Shown here piece after piece: positions 57,121 to 64,000 of a stretch of 64,000 nt of DNA (position 1 is the stretch's first letter; the number at the start of each line of letters is the position of its first letter). Source of the stretch: BOG-908 sp963848205 (GTDB lineage: Bacteria; Pseudomonadota; Alphaproteobacteria; Acetobacterales; Acetobacteraceae); NCBI GenBank assembly GCA_963848205.1, contig CAWKCV010000005.1:186001-250000 (forward strand). The letters run 5' to 3'. Both the position numbers and the translations under genes were made by a program. The notes beneath the pieces are model-generated. The model saw only the letters and a program-made list of their open reading frames with translations. It searched no databases and was not told where the DNA came from.

Positions 57121-58851
57121 ATGCAGTTCCAGAAATACGGCGAACATCTCCGCCCGATGGCGCACAGATCCGGCTTGCCTGATGCGGTCGCGCTCGGCGG
57201 CGCTGCTTGCGAGCGTGACTGGCTCGGCTCGCTGAGCTGCCTGGATACGGTGGCGGCCGAGATGTTGGCACGCCGGAACGAGGCGTTGCGTGCAGGCCTG
57301 CGCGGCAATATCGACCCTTGCGAGGGGGCGCACGGCCAGGCCCTCCTGCCGGAAGGGTTGGATCGCCTGCTGACGCCGACCGAGTTTCTGCTGGCCAGCG
57401 GCGGTGATGACCGGCTGACCCTGAACCCCGCCACCGGCCTGAACCGCTACCAATGTGCGCCCTGGCCCCGGCCGGAGGTGATCGCCTTCGGGTCGTGCAC
57501 CGCGTCCAGCCCCTCCCCGCGTGCGTTCGCGGCCGCCGAACAAGGCCGGCGCGCTTTGGTGGAGAGTGCGATCGCGGTCGGCACCACGCAGGCGCTCGCG
57601 GCGGCGACCAAGGCGACGGAAGAAGCTGTGCTCGACTATTTCCAGGTGGCCGACCTGGCCTGCGCCTTGCTGACCGCGTCGGGCACCGATGCGGCCCTCG
57701 CGGTGACCGGCCTGCTGCAGGCCGAGTGGCCGGACGAGGCGCTCACGAGTGTGCTCGTCAGCCCTGCCGAGACCGGCAGCGGCGTGCCGCTGGCGGTGCA
57801 GGGCCGGCATTTCGCCCCGATGTCTCCCGATGGACGCCGCGTCGAGAAGGGCGACCCGCTGCCAGGGTTGTCCATCAGCCCGAAACTGCGGGTGGTGGCG
57901 TTGCGCGGCGAGGATGGCCAGGCACGCGCGCCGGCCGACATCGTGCGGTCGTGCGAAGCCGAGATCGTCGCTTCCCTCGGTGATGGCCGTGCCGTGCTGC
58001 ATGCCATCGACGGGTCCAAGACCGGCCTGGCTGCTCCGGACCGGCCTGCCCTGCTGCGGTTGGCCAAGCGCTTTGGCGATCGGTTGGACGTGGTGGTCGA
58101 CGCCTGCCAGGCGCGGATCGAGCCGGCGCTGGTGCGCTGGTACCTGTCCCAGGGCTTCATCGTGCTGGTGACCGGTTCCAAATTCTTCGCGGCACCAGGT
58201 TTTTGCGGCGCGGTTCTGTTCCCGCGCGCCCGCCTCGCGTGTCTTGCGGCGCAGCGCCGGCTGGCCAGCGGCGTGTCGGCCTATATGCGGCAAGATGGCG
58301 GGCTCGGCTCCCGCCTCTGCCCCGGGCTGTTGCTGCGCTGGGCGGCGGCGCTGAGCGAGATGCAGGCGTTCGCGTGCCTCTCGCCCGAGCAGGTCGGCCA
58401 CCGTCTCGACATGCTGGGCGACGCGGTGCGCTCGGCACTCGGGCGCGACCCGCGTCTCGAGCTGATCGATGCGCCGCGGCCGGCCGGCATGGGCTGGTCG
58501 GACAGGCGCAGCGTGTTCACCTTCTGCGTGCATGCACGCGACCGCCGGCTGAGCATGGCTGAGCTGCGGCCGATCTATCTCGATTTGCAGAACGCCGGGG
58601 CCGAGGCCGTGGCAGATGGCGCGTCTGGCCCGGCCGATCCGGCAAACTGCCAGATCGGTCAGCCGGTCGAGCTCGGTGGCCCGTCGCTCGGTGGCCTGCG
58701 CATCGCCATCAGTGCCGCGCAGGTCACCGACCGGATGGACCCCACAGCCGCCTTGCACGCCACCATCGCCAAGCTGGGCGGCCTGCTCGATCGCCTGGAG
58801 GCGACGCGGCGAATGGACCGTTTCGGCAGGCCCGCTTTGGTCAGCCTCTGA
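57121..58851 (+). CDS. Uncharacterised PLP-dependent (fold type I) protein
   Basis: 576 residues. The central part has the layout of a class V-like aminotransferase/cysteine desulfurase fold: 'NRYQCAPWPRPEVIAFGSCT', 'LTASGTDAALAVTG' (PLP phosphate loop near 187-191), 'VVVDACQARIEP' with the cofactor Asp at 327, and 'VTGSKFFAAPGFCGAVLF' with a candidate Schiff-base Lys at 354. I cannot assign it to a named family or substrate. GGACGGG just before the ATG at 57121 favours that start; an ATG at 57061 would add 20 residues. It converges on the EAL-like pair, with an 11-bp overlap of the 3' ends. Confidence 0.7.
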   Translation: MQFQKYGEHLRPMAHRSGLPDAVALGGAACERDWLGSLSCLDTVAAEMLARRNEALRAGLRGNIDPCEGAHGQALLPEGLDRLLTPTEFLLASGGDDRLTLNPATGLNRYQCAPWPRPEVIAFGSCTASSPSPRAFAAAEQGRRALVESAIAVGTTQALAAATKATEEAVLDYFQVADLACALLTASGTDAALAVTGLLQAEWPDEALTSVLVSPAETGSGVPLAVQGRHFAPMSPDGRRVEKGDPLPGLSISPKLRVVALRGEDGQARAPADIVRSCEAEIVASLGDGRAVLHAIDGSKTGLAAPDRPALLRLAKRFGDRLDVVVDACQARIEPALVRWYLSQGFIVLVTGSKFFAAPGFCGAVLFPRARLACLAAQRRLASGVSAYMRQDGGLGSRLCPGLLLRWAAALSEMQAFACLSPEQVGHRLDMLGDAVRSALGRDPRLELIDAPRPAGMGWSDRRSVFTFCVHARDRRLSMAELRPIYLDLQNAGAEAVADGASGPADPANCQIGQPVELGGPSLGGLRIAISAAQVTDRMDPTAALHATIAKLGGLLDRLEATRRMDRFGRPALVSL

Positions 58852-59950
58852 GCGCGGCGCCACGCCCGAGCCTGAAGCCTTGGCGGATCGCCCAATCCAC
58901 CTGAGCCGTGCGGTCGAGCCCTGTGGCCACGAACCGTGTCCTCGGCCCGACCTGCGGCCAGGGTGTCGCTTGCGTGCCAACGGGCGGGCAGGCGAGGTGC
59001 ACCAGATCGAAATCCAGCCGCTTCAGGTCCAGCAGCGACAGCAACGATAAGGCGGCCCCCGCCAGCGCGATGCGGTAGCCGCGCGCCTGGGCGAACCGGC
59101 GGGCAAAATCGAAGCTCGCGACATCGCTCAGTATGTCGACGCCATCCATGTCGAGGATGATCTGTCCGCGCAGGGATAACGGCAACGCCTCGTCCAGCCG
59201 CAGGAACTCCGGTGAGAGGATGGTTTCCGTGTTGAGCTGCAAGGCGAACGCACCGGTCCCGCGCAGCTCGCGCGGCCCGGTCAGCATTGCGAGCATGCGG
59301 CGGTCCAGGATGCGGGTCAGCCGGCGGTAGAGCCATGGTTCGGCACGCAGGTCCACGCCGGGGCATAGGCTTTCGGCCACCTCGTCCACCGCCACCGTGC
59401 GTTCCTCCCACGCAATCGTGGGCGATGCGTCGCCGAGCTGCATCACCGGGCGCCAGCGCGTCAGGCTCGCCATGTCCGTCTGGGCCAGGCGCATTTCAAG
59501 GCCCGCGAGTTCGGCCAATTCCAGCTTGCGTCCGATGGCCGGCGGGGCGCGGGCCGCGTGGTTGCGGGCGATCTCGTCCAGCAGGCACGGGGCTTGGTCC
59601 GGCAGATCGTAGAGCGTCAGCAACTCACCGGCGGAAGATGGATTGCCGTCCGGCTGGCCCGCCAGGAGATGCTCCAATGCCGCGCGTGCGCCGGCGATTT
59701 CGGCACCATCGCCGCCGCGCCAGACGATCACCACGCGGCCGTGCGGCAGGTGGAAGCTTCGCGCGCGATCGGCGTGGGCGAGGCCCGCCACGGCCTCGCG
59801 CGCCAGGCGGCGATGGTGGGGCTTGGCCAGGGAAGGCGGCAGCCGGTCCAGATGCAGCAACGCGGCACGGCGGTGGATGCCGGCCTGCTGGCACTGGGAC
59901 AGCATGAGATGGAGCGACGCCTCGTCATGCGCCTCGGCATTCAGGCGCAT
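58841..59950 (-). CDS. Degenerate EAL-like domain protein
   Basis: 369 residues. The C-terminal half has the outline of an EAL phosphodiesterase barrel ('FALQLNTETILSPEFLRL', 'LRGQIILDMDGVDIL', 'FARRFAQARGYRIALAGA', 'LDLKRLDFDLVHLACP'), but the EAL signature and the metal-binding Asp/Glu residues are not visible. The N-terminus ('RSFHLPHGRVVIVWRGGDGA') looks like a remnant GGDEF-like or partner domain. I infer a c-di-GMP-related protein without catalysis, or a binding protein. It overlaps the upstream gene by 10 bp, so the two are coupled. It is convergent with the PLP-fold gene. Confidence 0.5.
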   Translation of the reverse strand: MRLNAEAHDEASLHLMLSQCQQAGIHRRAALLHLDRLPPSLAKPHHRRLAREAVAGLAHADRARSFHLPHGRVVIVWRGGDGAEIAGARAALEHLLAGQPDGNPSSAGELLTLYDLPDQAPCLLDEIARNHAARAPPAIGRKLELAELAGLEMRLAQTDMASLTRWRPVMQLGDASPTIAWEERTVAVDEVAESLCPGVDLRAEPWLYRRLTRILDRRMLAMLTGPRELRGTGAFALQLNTETILSPEFLRLDEALPLSLRGQIILDMDGVDILSDVASFDFARRFAQARGYRIALAGAALSLLSLLDLKRLDFDLVHLACPPVGTQATPWPQVGPRTRFVATGLDRTAQVDWAIRQGFRLGRGAALRG

Positions 59951-61368
59951 GCGGCCATCCTGGAGGCGGGCTCTGACATCTCGTCGAGCAAAGCCGGATG
60001 GGTGCAACCGGCGCGGCCCGGGCCTGCCGCACCTGCCCGCCCGAGGCACTGAGCCAGCGTGCAGGCGGACGCACCGCCGCAGTGCTGCATACGGGTGGCG
60101 GCCTGCACCCGGTCGGGAAACGAGCCGGCAAACAGATCGACGCCCGATGCCTGCCCCCAGGCGATGGCCTGCTCGCAATCCACGTCGGTCATGATCAGGC
60201 GCGGCGAACGCTGGCCGGCACGCGGACGGCGGCGGGTCTGGGCCGGCCAGGCCTCGCGGAGGTGCGCCGACCACGGCGCGATCGCGAAATCGGCGCCGAA
60301 CTGTGCCGTATCGACCAGGCCGATGGTCAGCGGATCGGCGAACACGATCGCCAGCCGGCATCGCGTCAGGGCAAGCACGCGGCGGGCATGGTCGAGCAGA
60401 TCGAAATCGGCGGCAGCGGCCAGCAGCTTCACCCCGACCCACAGATGCAGCCCGGCTGCTTCCGCCCTGCGTGCCAAGGCCCCGAACTCCGCGCCGACGA
60501 CCGAACGCAGGCTGATCTCGATCAGCACCGGCAGCGACTGCGCGATCGCCGGCCGCAGCAGGCTCCCGCCATTGGCCGGATTTTGGAGGCCCAACTCCTT
60601 CCTGCCCAGCTCCTTCGTGCCCAGCTCCTTCAAGCAGAGTGCGATGATCCGGCTGTCGGTCCACGCCGCGAAGTGCTGTGCCAGATAGCTGTCGCCCAGG
60701 GCGCCGCCGACGAGGTCGGGCGCGCGCAACGCGTCCAGACCGAGTGTCAGCGACTGGAAAGCCGGCGCCAGGCGCGCGGCGAGCGTCTGGCCGCGATCGG
60801 GCGAAAGCGACAAGCCGGTCTGGCGCCGCATCAGGGCTGCCAATGGGGCCCGCGCGACGATCTGCTGCAGCGCATCGATGCTCAGCGATTGCCGGGCCAT
60901 GACGGGCGCAGGGTCGGGCCGGCCAGCCTGTGCACCCTTGCGCAGCAGGTAAGCATGCAGGCGCTCGCCGTCGCTCGCCAGATCCCACATCGAGAGGAGC
61001 CGGTCGCGATCGGGCATGTCGGCCGCGAACAGGCGCGCGAGATTGCCGGCCAGCGCGCTCGGGCTGTGCAGGCGGGCCATTTCCTCGGTCGCCTCGGGCG
61101 CGCACAGCAGCACCAGATCGTGGTTGGCCAAGTCGAACACCTGGCCGGCGTAGCGCTGCGCGGTATCGTGCAGCAGCACGCGTGCCACCCGTAGATGATG
61201 CACACGTGGCGCGGGCAGGCGGGAGAGATGCAGGACGAGCACGATTTTCGGGGTGGCGCCGCGGACCGCGCGATCATGCGCGTCCCAGAGCTGGCGTTCG
61301 GTGCCACCCAATGCCGCAATGGCCGGGCGGGCGGCACCGCCATCGCGGGAAGGCACGCCACTGTTCAC
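59941..61368 (-). CDS. Uncharacterised protein, possibly degenerate GGDEF/EAL-like, coupled to its neighbour
   Basis: 475 residues from a GTG at 61368, with GGGGAG about 9-14 nt upstream. The N-terminal part ('IVLVLHLSRLPAPRVHHLRV', 'GQVFDLANHDLVLLCAPEAT') suggests a degenerate GGDEF-like fold. The second half ('LPVLIEISLRSVVGAEFGAL', 'AEAAGLHLWVGVKLLAAAAD') is reminiscent of a barrel strand-helix pattern. A small Cys-bearing patch ('CGGASACTLAQCLGRAG') lies near the C-terminus. Residues about 245-260 repeat KELG three times, from a 15-bp tandem repeat near 60593-60636. I do not recognise the family. It is expressed with the downstream EAL-like gene by a 10-bp overlap. Confidence 0.5.
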   Translation of the reverse strand: MNSGVPSRDGGAARPAIAALGGTERQLWDAHDRAVRGATPKIVLVLHLSRLPAPRVHHLRVARVLLHDTAQRYAGQVFDLANHDLVLLCAPEATEEMARLHSPSALAGNLARLFAADMPDRDRLLSMWDLASDGERLHAYLLRKGAQAGRPDPAPVMARQSLSIDALQQIVARAPLAALMRRQTGLSLSPDRGQTLAARLAPAFQSLTLGLDALRAPDLVGGALGDSYLAQHFAAWTDSRIIALCLKELGTKELGRKELGLQNPANGGSLLRPAIAQSLPVLIEISLRSVVGAEFGALARRAEAAGLHLWVGVKLLAAAADFDLLDHARRVLALTRCRLAIVFADPLTIGLVDTAQFGADFAIAPWSAHLREAWPAQTRRRPRAGQRSPRLIMTDVDCEQAIAWGQASGVDLFAGSFPDRVQAATRMQHCGGASACTLAQCLGRAGAAGPGRAGCTHPALLDEMSEPASRMAACA

Positions 61369-61437
61369 GACAATCCGCTCCCCTCCCGCCGCGCGCCTGC
61401 CGATTGCCGGCTTGCCCGCGTCCTGGTGTAAGCTGCC

Positions 61438-62157
61438 ATGGATATGGTTGAATCCTCGTTAGCGCCCGCAAGCCTGCGCCCGGGCTTGCGCGTGTACGCC
61501 GTGGGCGACGTGCATGGCTGCCTGGACCGGCTGGTCGCCCTGCATTGGGCGATCACCGCGGACATGGCCGCATCGCCCGCCGCCGAGACGGTGCTGATCC
61601 ATCTGGGCGACTATGTGGACCGCGGGCCCGACAGTGCCGGCGTGATCTGGCTGCTGACTGGCACGGTGGCGCCACCCGTCAGCCGGCGCGTGGACCTGCA
61701 GGGCAACCATGAGGTGATGATGGTGCAGGCGCTCGCCGGCGACACCAGAACGGCCGAGACCTGGATCGAGAATGGCGGCGGCACGACGCTGGAGAGCTAC
61801 CGCGTGCCGAGCTCGGCCAGCATCGCCGAATGGGGCCGGACTGTCCCGATCGTGCACCGTCAATGGATGAAGACGCGCGAGCTGACACACCGCGAAGGCG
61901 GCTACCTGTTCGTGCATGCGGGCATCCGGCCGGGCCGCAAGATGTATCGCCAGAGCCCGGACGATTTGCTCTGGATCCGCGAGCCGTTTCTTTCAAGCAA
62001 GGAACGTCACCCGCAGGTGGTGGTGCATGGCCACACGCCGACCGACAATCCCGAGGTGCGGCCCAACCGGATCGGGATCGACACCGGAGCGGCGCTCGGC
62101 GGCCGGCTGACCTGCCTTGTGCTGGAGGAGAACAGACTGCGCTTTCTCACCGCCTGA
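61438..62157 (+). CDS. Metallophosphoesterase, serine/threonine protein phosphatase-like
   Basis: 239 residues. The metal-binding motifs of the PPP family are in order: 'VYAVGDVHGCLDRL' (GDxHG), 'IHLGDYVDRGPDS' (GDxVDRG), 'VDLQGNHEVMM' (GNHE), 'FVHAGIRPGR' and 'VVHGHTPTDNPEV'. It should be a cytosolic Mn/Fe-dependent phosphatase, like PrpA/PphA; the natural substrate is unknown. The start is either 61438 or the ATG two codons later. It is divergent from the EAL-like operon (69 bp). Confidence 0.92.
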   Translation: MDMVESSLAPASLRPGLRVYAVGDVHGCLDRLVALHWAITADMAASPAAETVLIHLGDYVDRGPDSAGVIWLLTGTVAPPVSRRVDLQGNHEVMMVQALAGDTRTAETWIENGGGTTLESYRVPSSASIAEWGRTVPIVHRQWMKTRELTHREGGYLFVHAGIRPGRKMYRQSPDDLLWIREPFLSSKERHPQVVVHGHTPTDNPEVRPNRIGIDTGAALGGRLTCLVLEENRLRFLTA

Positions 62158-62284
62158 TCGTGCAGCGAGGACTTGGAGACCCGGCCACCGATACCGCCGT
62201 GCCAGGAATTCGACTTTCCGCTACTCTGGTCGATGACACTATTGGCAAAAGTCGGCTTGCATCGCGCGCGGCCGACCGATAGGC

Positions 62285-63673
62285 ATGACCGCAATGAGCG
62301 ACGAAACGTTACCGGCCATTGATGGCGAGCTTGCGGACGCCATACCGCGGCTGACCCGGGCGAGCGTTCTGGTCGTCGGCGATGCGATGCTCGACCGCTA
62401 CGTGTACGGCAGCGTTGCGCGCATCAGCCCCGAAGCGCCCGTACCCGTGCTCTCTGTGGACCGCGAGCTTGCCTTGCCGGGCGGCGCGGGCAACGTGGTG
62501 CGCAACCTCACCGCGCTGGGCGCCGCGGTCGCCTTCGTCTCGGTCCTGGGTGACGACCAGGCCGGATCGGACCTCACCGGCCTGATCGGCGGCCAGCCGA
62601 ACGTGGAGCCCTGGCTGCTGGTGCAAGGCGGGCGTTGCACCACGGTCAAGACGCGCTTCATCGCCGGCGGCCAGCAATTGCTGCGTTCCGACCAGGAAGT
62701 GACCGGCGCCATCCATCCCAAGCTCGCCGAGCGCATGCTGCGCATCGCCGGCGACGCGCTGGCGGCGACCTCGGTGACCGTGCTGTCCGACTACCGCAAG
62801 GGCGTGCTCGGCGGCGACGTCGCGCGCCAGATCATCGAGGCGGCGCGCAATGCCGGCCGGATGACGATCGTGGACCCGCGCGGGCCCGATTTCGACCGTT
62901 ACGCAGGCGCCGACGTGGCCGCACCCAGCCTGCGCGAACTGACCGCGGTGACCGGCATGAGCGTGGGCACCGACGAGCAGATTGCCGCTGCCGCGTCGTG
63001 GCTGCGCACCGCGCACGGGTTCGGCGCGGTCGTCGTCAAGCGCGGCGCGGACGGCCTGACGCTGGTGAGTGCCGAGACGGAACTGCATGTGCCCTCCGCG
63101 GTCAGCGAAGTGTTCGACCTTGCCGGCTCCGGCGACACGGTGATCTCCGCACTGGCGGCGAGCCTGGCCATCGGCTGCAAGCTTCCGGTGGCCGTGCGTC
63201 TGGCAAACCTGGCGCTCGGCGTCTCGGCCGGCCAACCGGGCATGGCAGTGGCGCAGGGCACCGACCTGCTGGCGATGCTGACACCGCAAGGACGCGCACT
63301 GCGCAAGATCGTGGCGACCGAAGTGGCCGTCGAGCAGGTGGACCGCTGGCGGCGCATGGGCTTGCGCACCGCGCTCATCACCGCCGCACCCGACCGGTTC
63401 AGCCGCGCCCGGCTCGATACCGCGCGTGCCGCCTGCGACCGGCTGGTGCTAGGGCTGGAACACCCGGCTTTGTCGGATCAGGACGACCGGATGAAGCGCA
63501 TTCTGGCCGAAGCCGCCGGCCTGGCAGCCGTCGACCTGATCTGCATCGTGCCCGAAGGCACGCATTTGGACACGCTACGCCAGCTCCGGCCCGATCTGCT
63601 GATCAACTCAGTGCCGCAACCCGACGCCGCCGAACTCGTCCGCGGCTGGGGCGGCGAGGTCGTCGCCGGCTAA
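62285..63673 (+). CDS. hldE: HldE-like protein: ADP-heptose kinase domain with a degenerate nucleotidyltransferase domain
   Basis: 462 residues. Residues about 20-325 are a PfkB-type D-beta-D-heptose 7-phosphate kinase: 'ASVLVVGDAMLDRYVYG', 'ARISPEAPVPVL', 'LPGGAGNVVRNLTALGA', 'TVKTRFIAGGQQLLRSDQE', and the ATP/anion hole 'FDLAGSGDTVISALA'. Residues about 345-460 align in outline with the HldE adenylyltransferase ('KIVATEVAVEQVDRWRRMGL', 'LRQLRPDLLIN', 'GGEVVAG'). The nucleotide-binding T-N-G-C-F-D-x-x-H-x-G-H segment, however, is replaced by 'ITAAPDRFSRARLDTARAAC'. The kinase may work, but the second step of ADP-heptose synthesis would need another enzyme. Relevant pathway: lipopolysaccharide inner core. 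Confidence 0.85.
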   Translation: MTAMSDETLPAIDGELADAIPRLTRASVLVVGDAMLDRYVYGSVARISPEAPVPVLSVDRELALPGGAGNVVRNLTALGAAVAFVSVLGDDQAGSDLTGLIGGQPNVEPWLLVQGGRCTTVKTRFIAGGQQLLRSDQEVTGAIHPKLAERMLRIAGDALAATSVTVLSDYRKGVLGGDVARQIIEAARNAGRMTIVDPRGPDFDRYAGADVAAPSLRELTAVTGMSVGTDEQIAAAASWLRTAHGFGAVVVKRGADGLTLVSAETELHVPSAVSEVFDLAGSGDTVISALAASLAIGCKLPVAVRLANLALGVSAGQPGMAVAQGTDLLAMLTPQGRALRKIVATEVAVEQVDRWRRMGLRTALITAAPDRFSRARLDTARAACDRLVLGLEHPALSDQDDRMKRILAEAAGLAAVDLICIVPEGTHLDTLRQLRPDLLINSVPQPDAAELVRGWGGEVVAG

Positions 63674-63718
63674 AGTCGCAAAAGTCTTCTGGTTCAGAAA
63701 AAACGGCAATCTTTCTTA
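63674..63718. repeat. Dispersed repeat copy 21 (decayed arm B, reverse)
   Basis: GTCGCAAAAGTCTTCTGG, TTCAGAAAAAACGGC, AATCTTTCTTA. The stem is largely lost, but the CAAAAGTCTTCT and TTTCTT landmarks remain. It fills the convergent gap between the hldE-like stop and the mmcB stop. Confidence 0.6.
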
Positions 63719-64000
63719 TTCGCAGGCTAGCGCGAACCGGTCCACCGGATCGATCACCGCCTCCAACCGGCAGGCCGCCAGGCTCGCAAACCGCTGCAGC
63801 AAAGCCCGCCGGCGCGCCGGCGCCATCGGATGGCGCGCAGGCTCGCGCAGCACGGCCGCCTCATGCCCGGCTGTCACGATCAGCCCTACATCGGCCGGTA
63901 ACAAAGCCTGCGGAAAATCGGCATCGACGGCAAAATACAGCGTGTCGGAGAAGTCGCGATACTCGGGCCACTTGCTGTCGGTAAGGAAATCGACCGCACC
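63716..64000 (-). CDS. mmcB: MmcB-family DNA repair protein (3' part only)
   Basis: The last 94 codons are in the window; the gene continues beyond base 64000. 'VDFLTDSKWPEYRDFSDTLY', 'FAVDADFPQALLPADVGLIV' and 'PMAPARRRALLQRFASLAAC' match the MmcB (DUF1052-like) family, whose fold is a PD-(D/E)xK-type nuclease domain; the 'D-x-K-W-P-E-Y' segment belongs to its core. In Caulobacter, MmcB is induced by DNA damage and acts with translesion synthesis. The stop TAA lies at the edge of decayed repeat 21. Confidence 0.8.
   Translation of the reverse strand, partial: GAVDFLTDSKWPEYRDFSDTLYFAVDADFPQALLPADVGLIVTAGHEAAVLREPARHPMAPARRRALLQRFASLAACRLEAVIDPVDRFALACE

Noticed and set aside
59941..59950. 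Frameshift joining the two EAL-like genes into one
   Set aside because: The downstream frame has its own ATG at 59950 overlapping the upstream stop by 10 bp, a normal coupled-gene arrangement, so I keep two genes.
148..63718. CRISPR array
   Set aside because: The recurring units are scattered kilobases apart at gene ends, not evenly spaced with unique spacers, and no cas gene is present.

Overview
The window is high-GC, densely coded chromosomal DNA of an alphaproteobacterium. An Rhodospirillales/Acetobacteraceae-type organism is the best guess. Reasons: a three-gene proton-translocating transhydrogenase (pntAA-pntAB-pntB), GapR (DUF2312), DUF1244 and MmcB family proteins, an RNase E with an acidic insertion in its S1 domain, and the alphaproteobacterial order rne / amiC - mrcA - prfB. 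The genus is not identifiable by eye. No transposase, integrase, phage, plasmid or CRISPR gene is visible.

Layout. 1-3.3 kb: end of gloB, a class-I amidotransferase-like hydrolase, a secreted Pro/Tyr/Gln-rich protein, lolA (frameshifted) and a ferredoxin-NADP reductase. 3.3-7.5 kb: tsaE - murU - addB, an order that usually also holds amgK and addA; both are absent and a dispersed repeat sits at each gap. 7.6-14.4 kb: a large beta-helical protein, an SDR, pyrF, a receiver-only regulator and two membrane transporters. 14.4-19.3 kb: tRNA-Met(CAU), a two-component pair, MarR, ilvE and a methyltransferase. 19.3-26.3 kb: kup, yggS, a TenI-like protein, DUF2244, nth, a Wzz-like protein and a lone petA. 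26.7-37.4 kb: pyk-zwf, DUF1244, gapR, pepF, an ABC1 kinase and pntAA-AB-B, so much of this stretch supplies or balances NADPH. 37.4-42.8 kb: a minus-strand exopolysaccharide operon (priming transferase, degenerate CpsD-like protein, polymerase, GT4-WecG fusion). 43.0-51.9 kb: class II aldolase, prfB, mrcA, amiC and divergent rne. 52-64 kb: sterol-desaturase-like protein, a receiver, a FecR/DUF6600 protein, a Gly-rich lipoprotein, an uncharacterised PLP-fold protein facing two degenerate GGDEF/EAL-like proteins, a metallophosphatase, an HldE-like kinase and the end of mmcB.

The most unusual feature is a family of at least 21 dispersed repeats (about 40-135 bp, roughly one per 3 kb). Each is one or two 'arms'. 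Arm A is a hairpin of GTCCTTTTT/AAAAAGGAC; arm B is a hairpin of CTTCTTTTCT/AGAAAAGAAG. Each arm is followed by CAAAAxACTTTTG. Complete copies join two opposed arms through a CCGCTGTCGCGA/TCGCGACAGCGG inverted repeat. Most copies abut stop codons. Some supply the stop, some are translated into protein tails, and one is read through as the linker of a glycosyltransferase fusion. Three lie between divergent genes, so they are not simply terminators.

Four genes carry single-base frameshifts (lolA, the polysaccharide polymerase, mrcA, rne). Several are normally essential, so sequence error is the likeliest cause. The frameshift in prfB is different: it is the classic programmed +1 site that autoregulates release factor 2.
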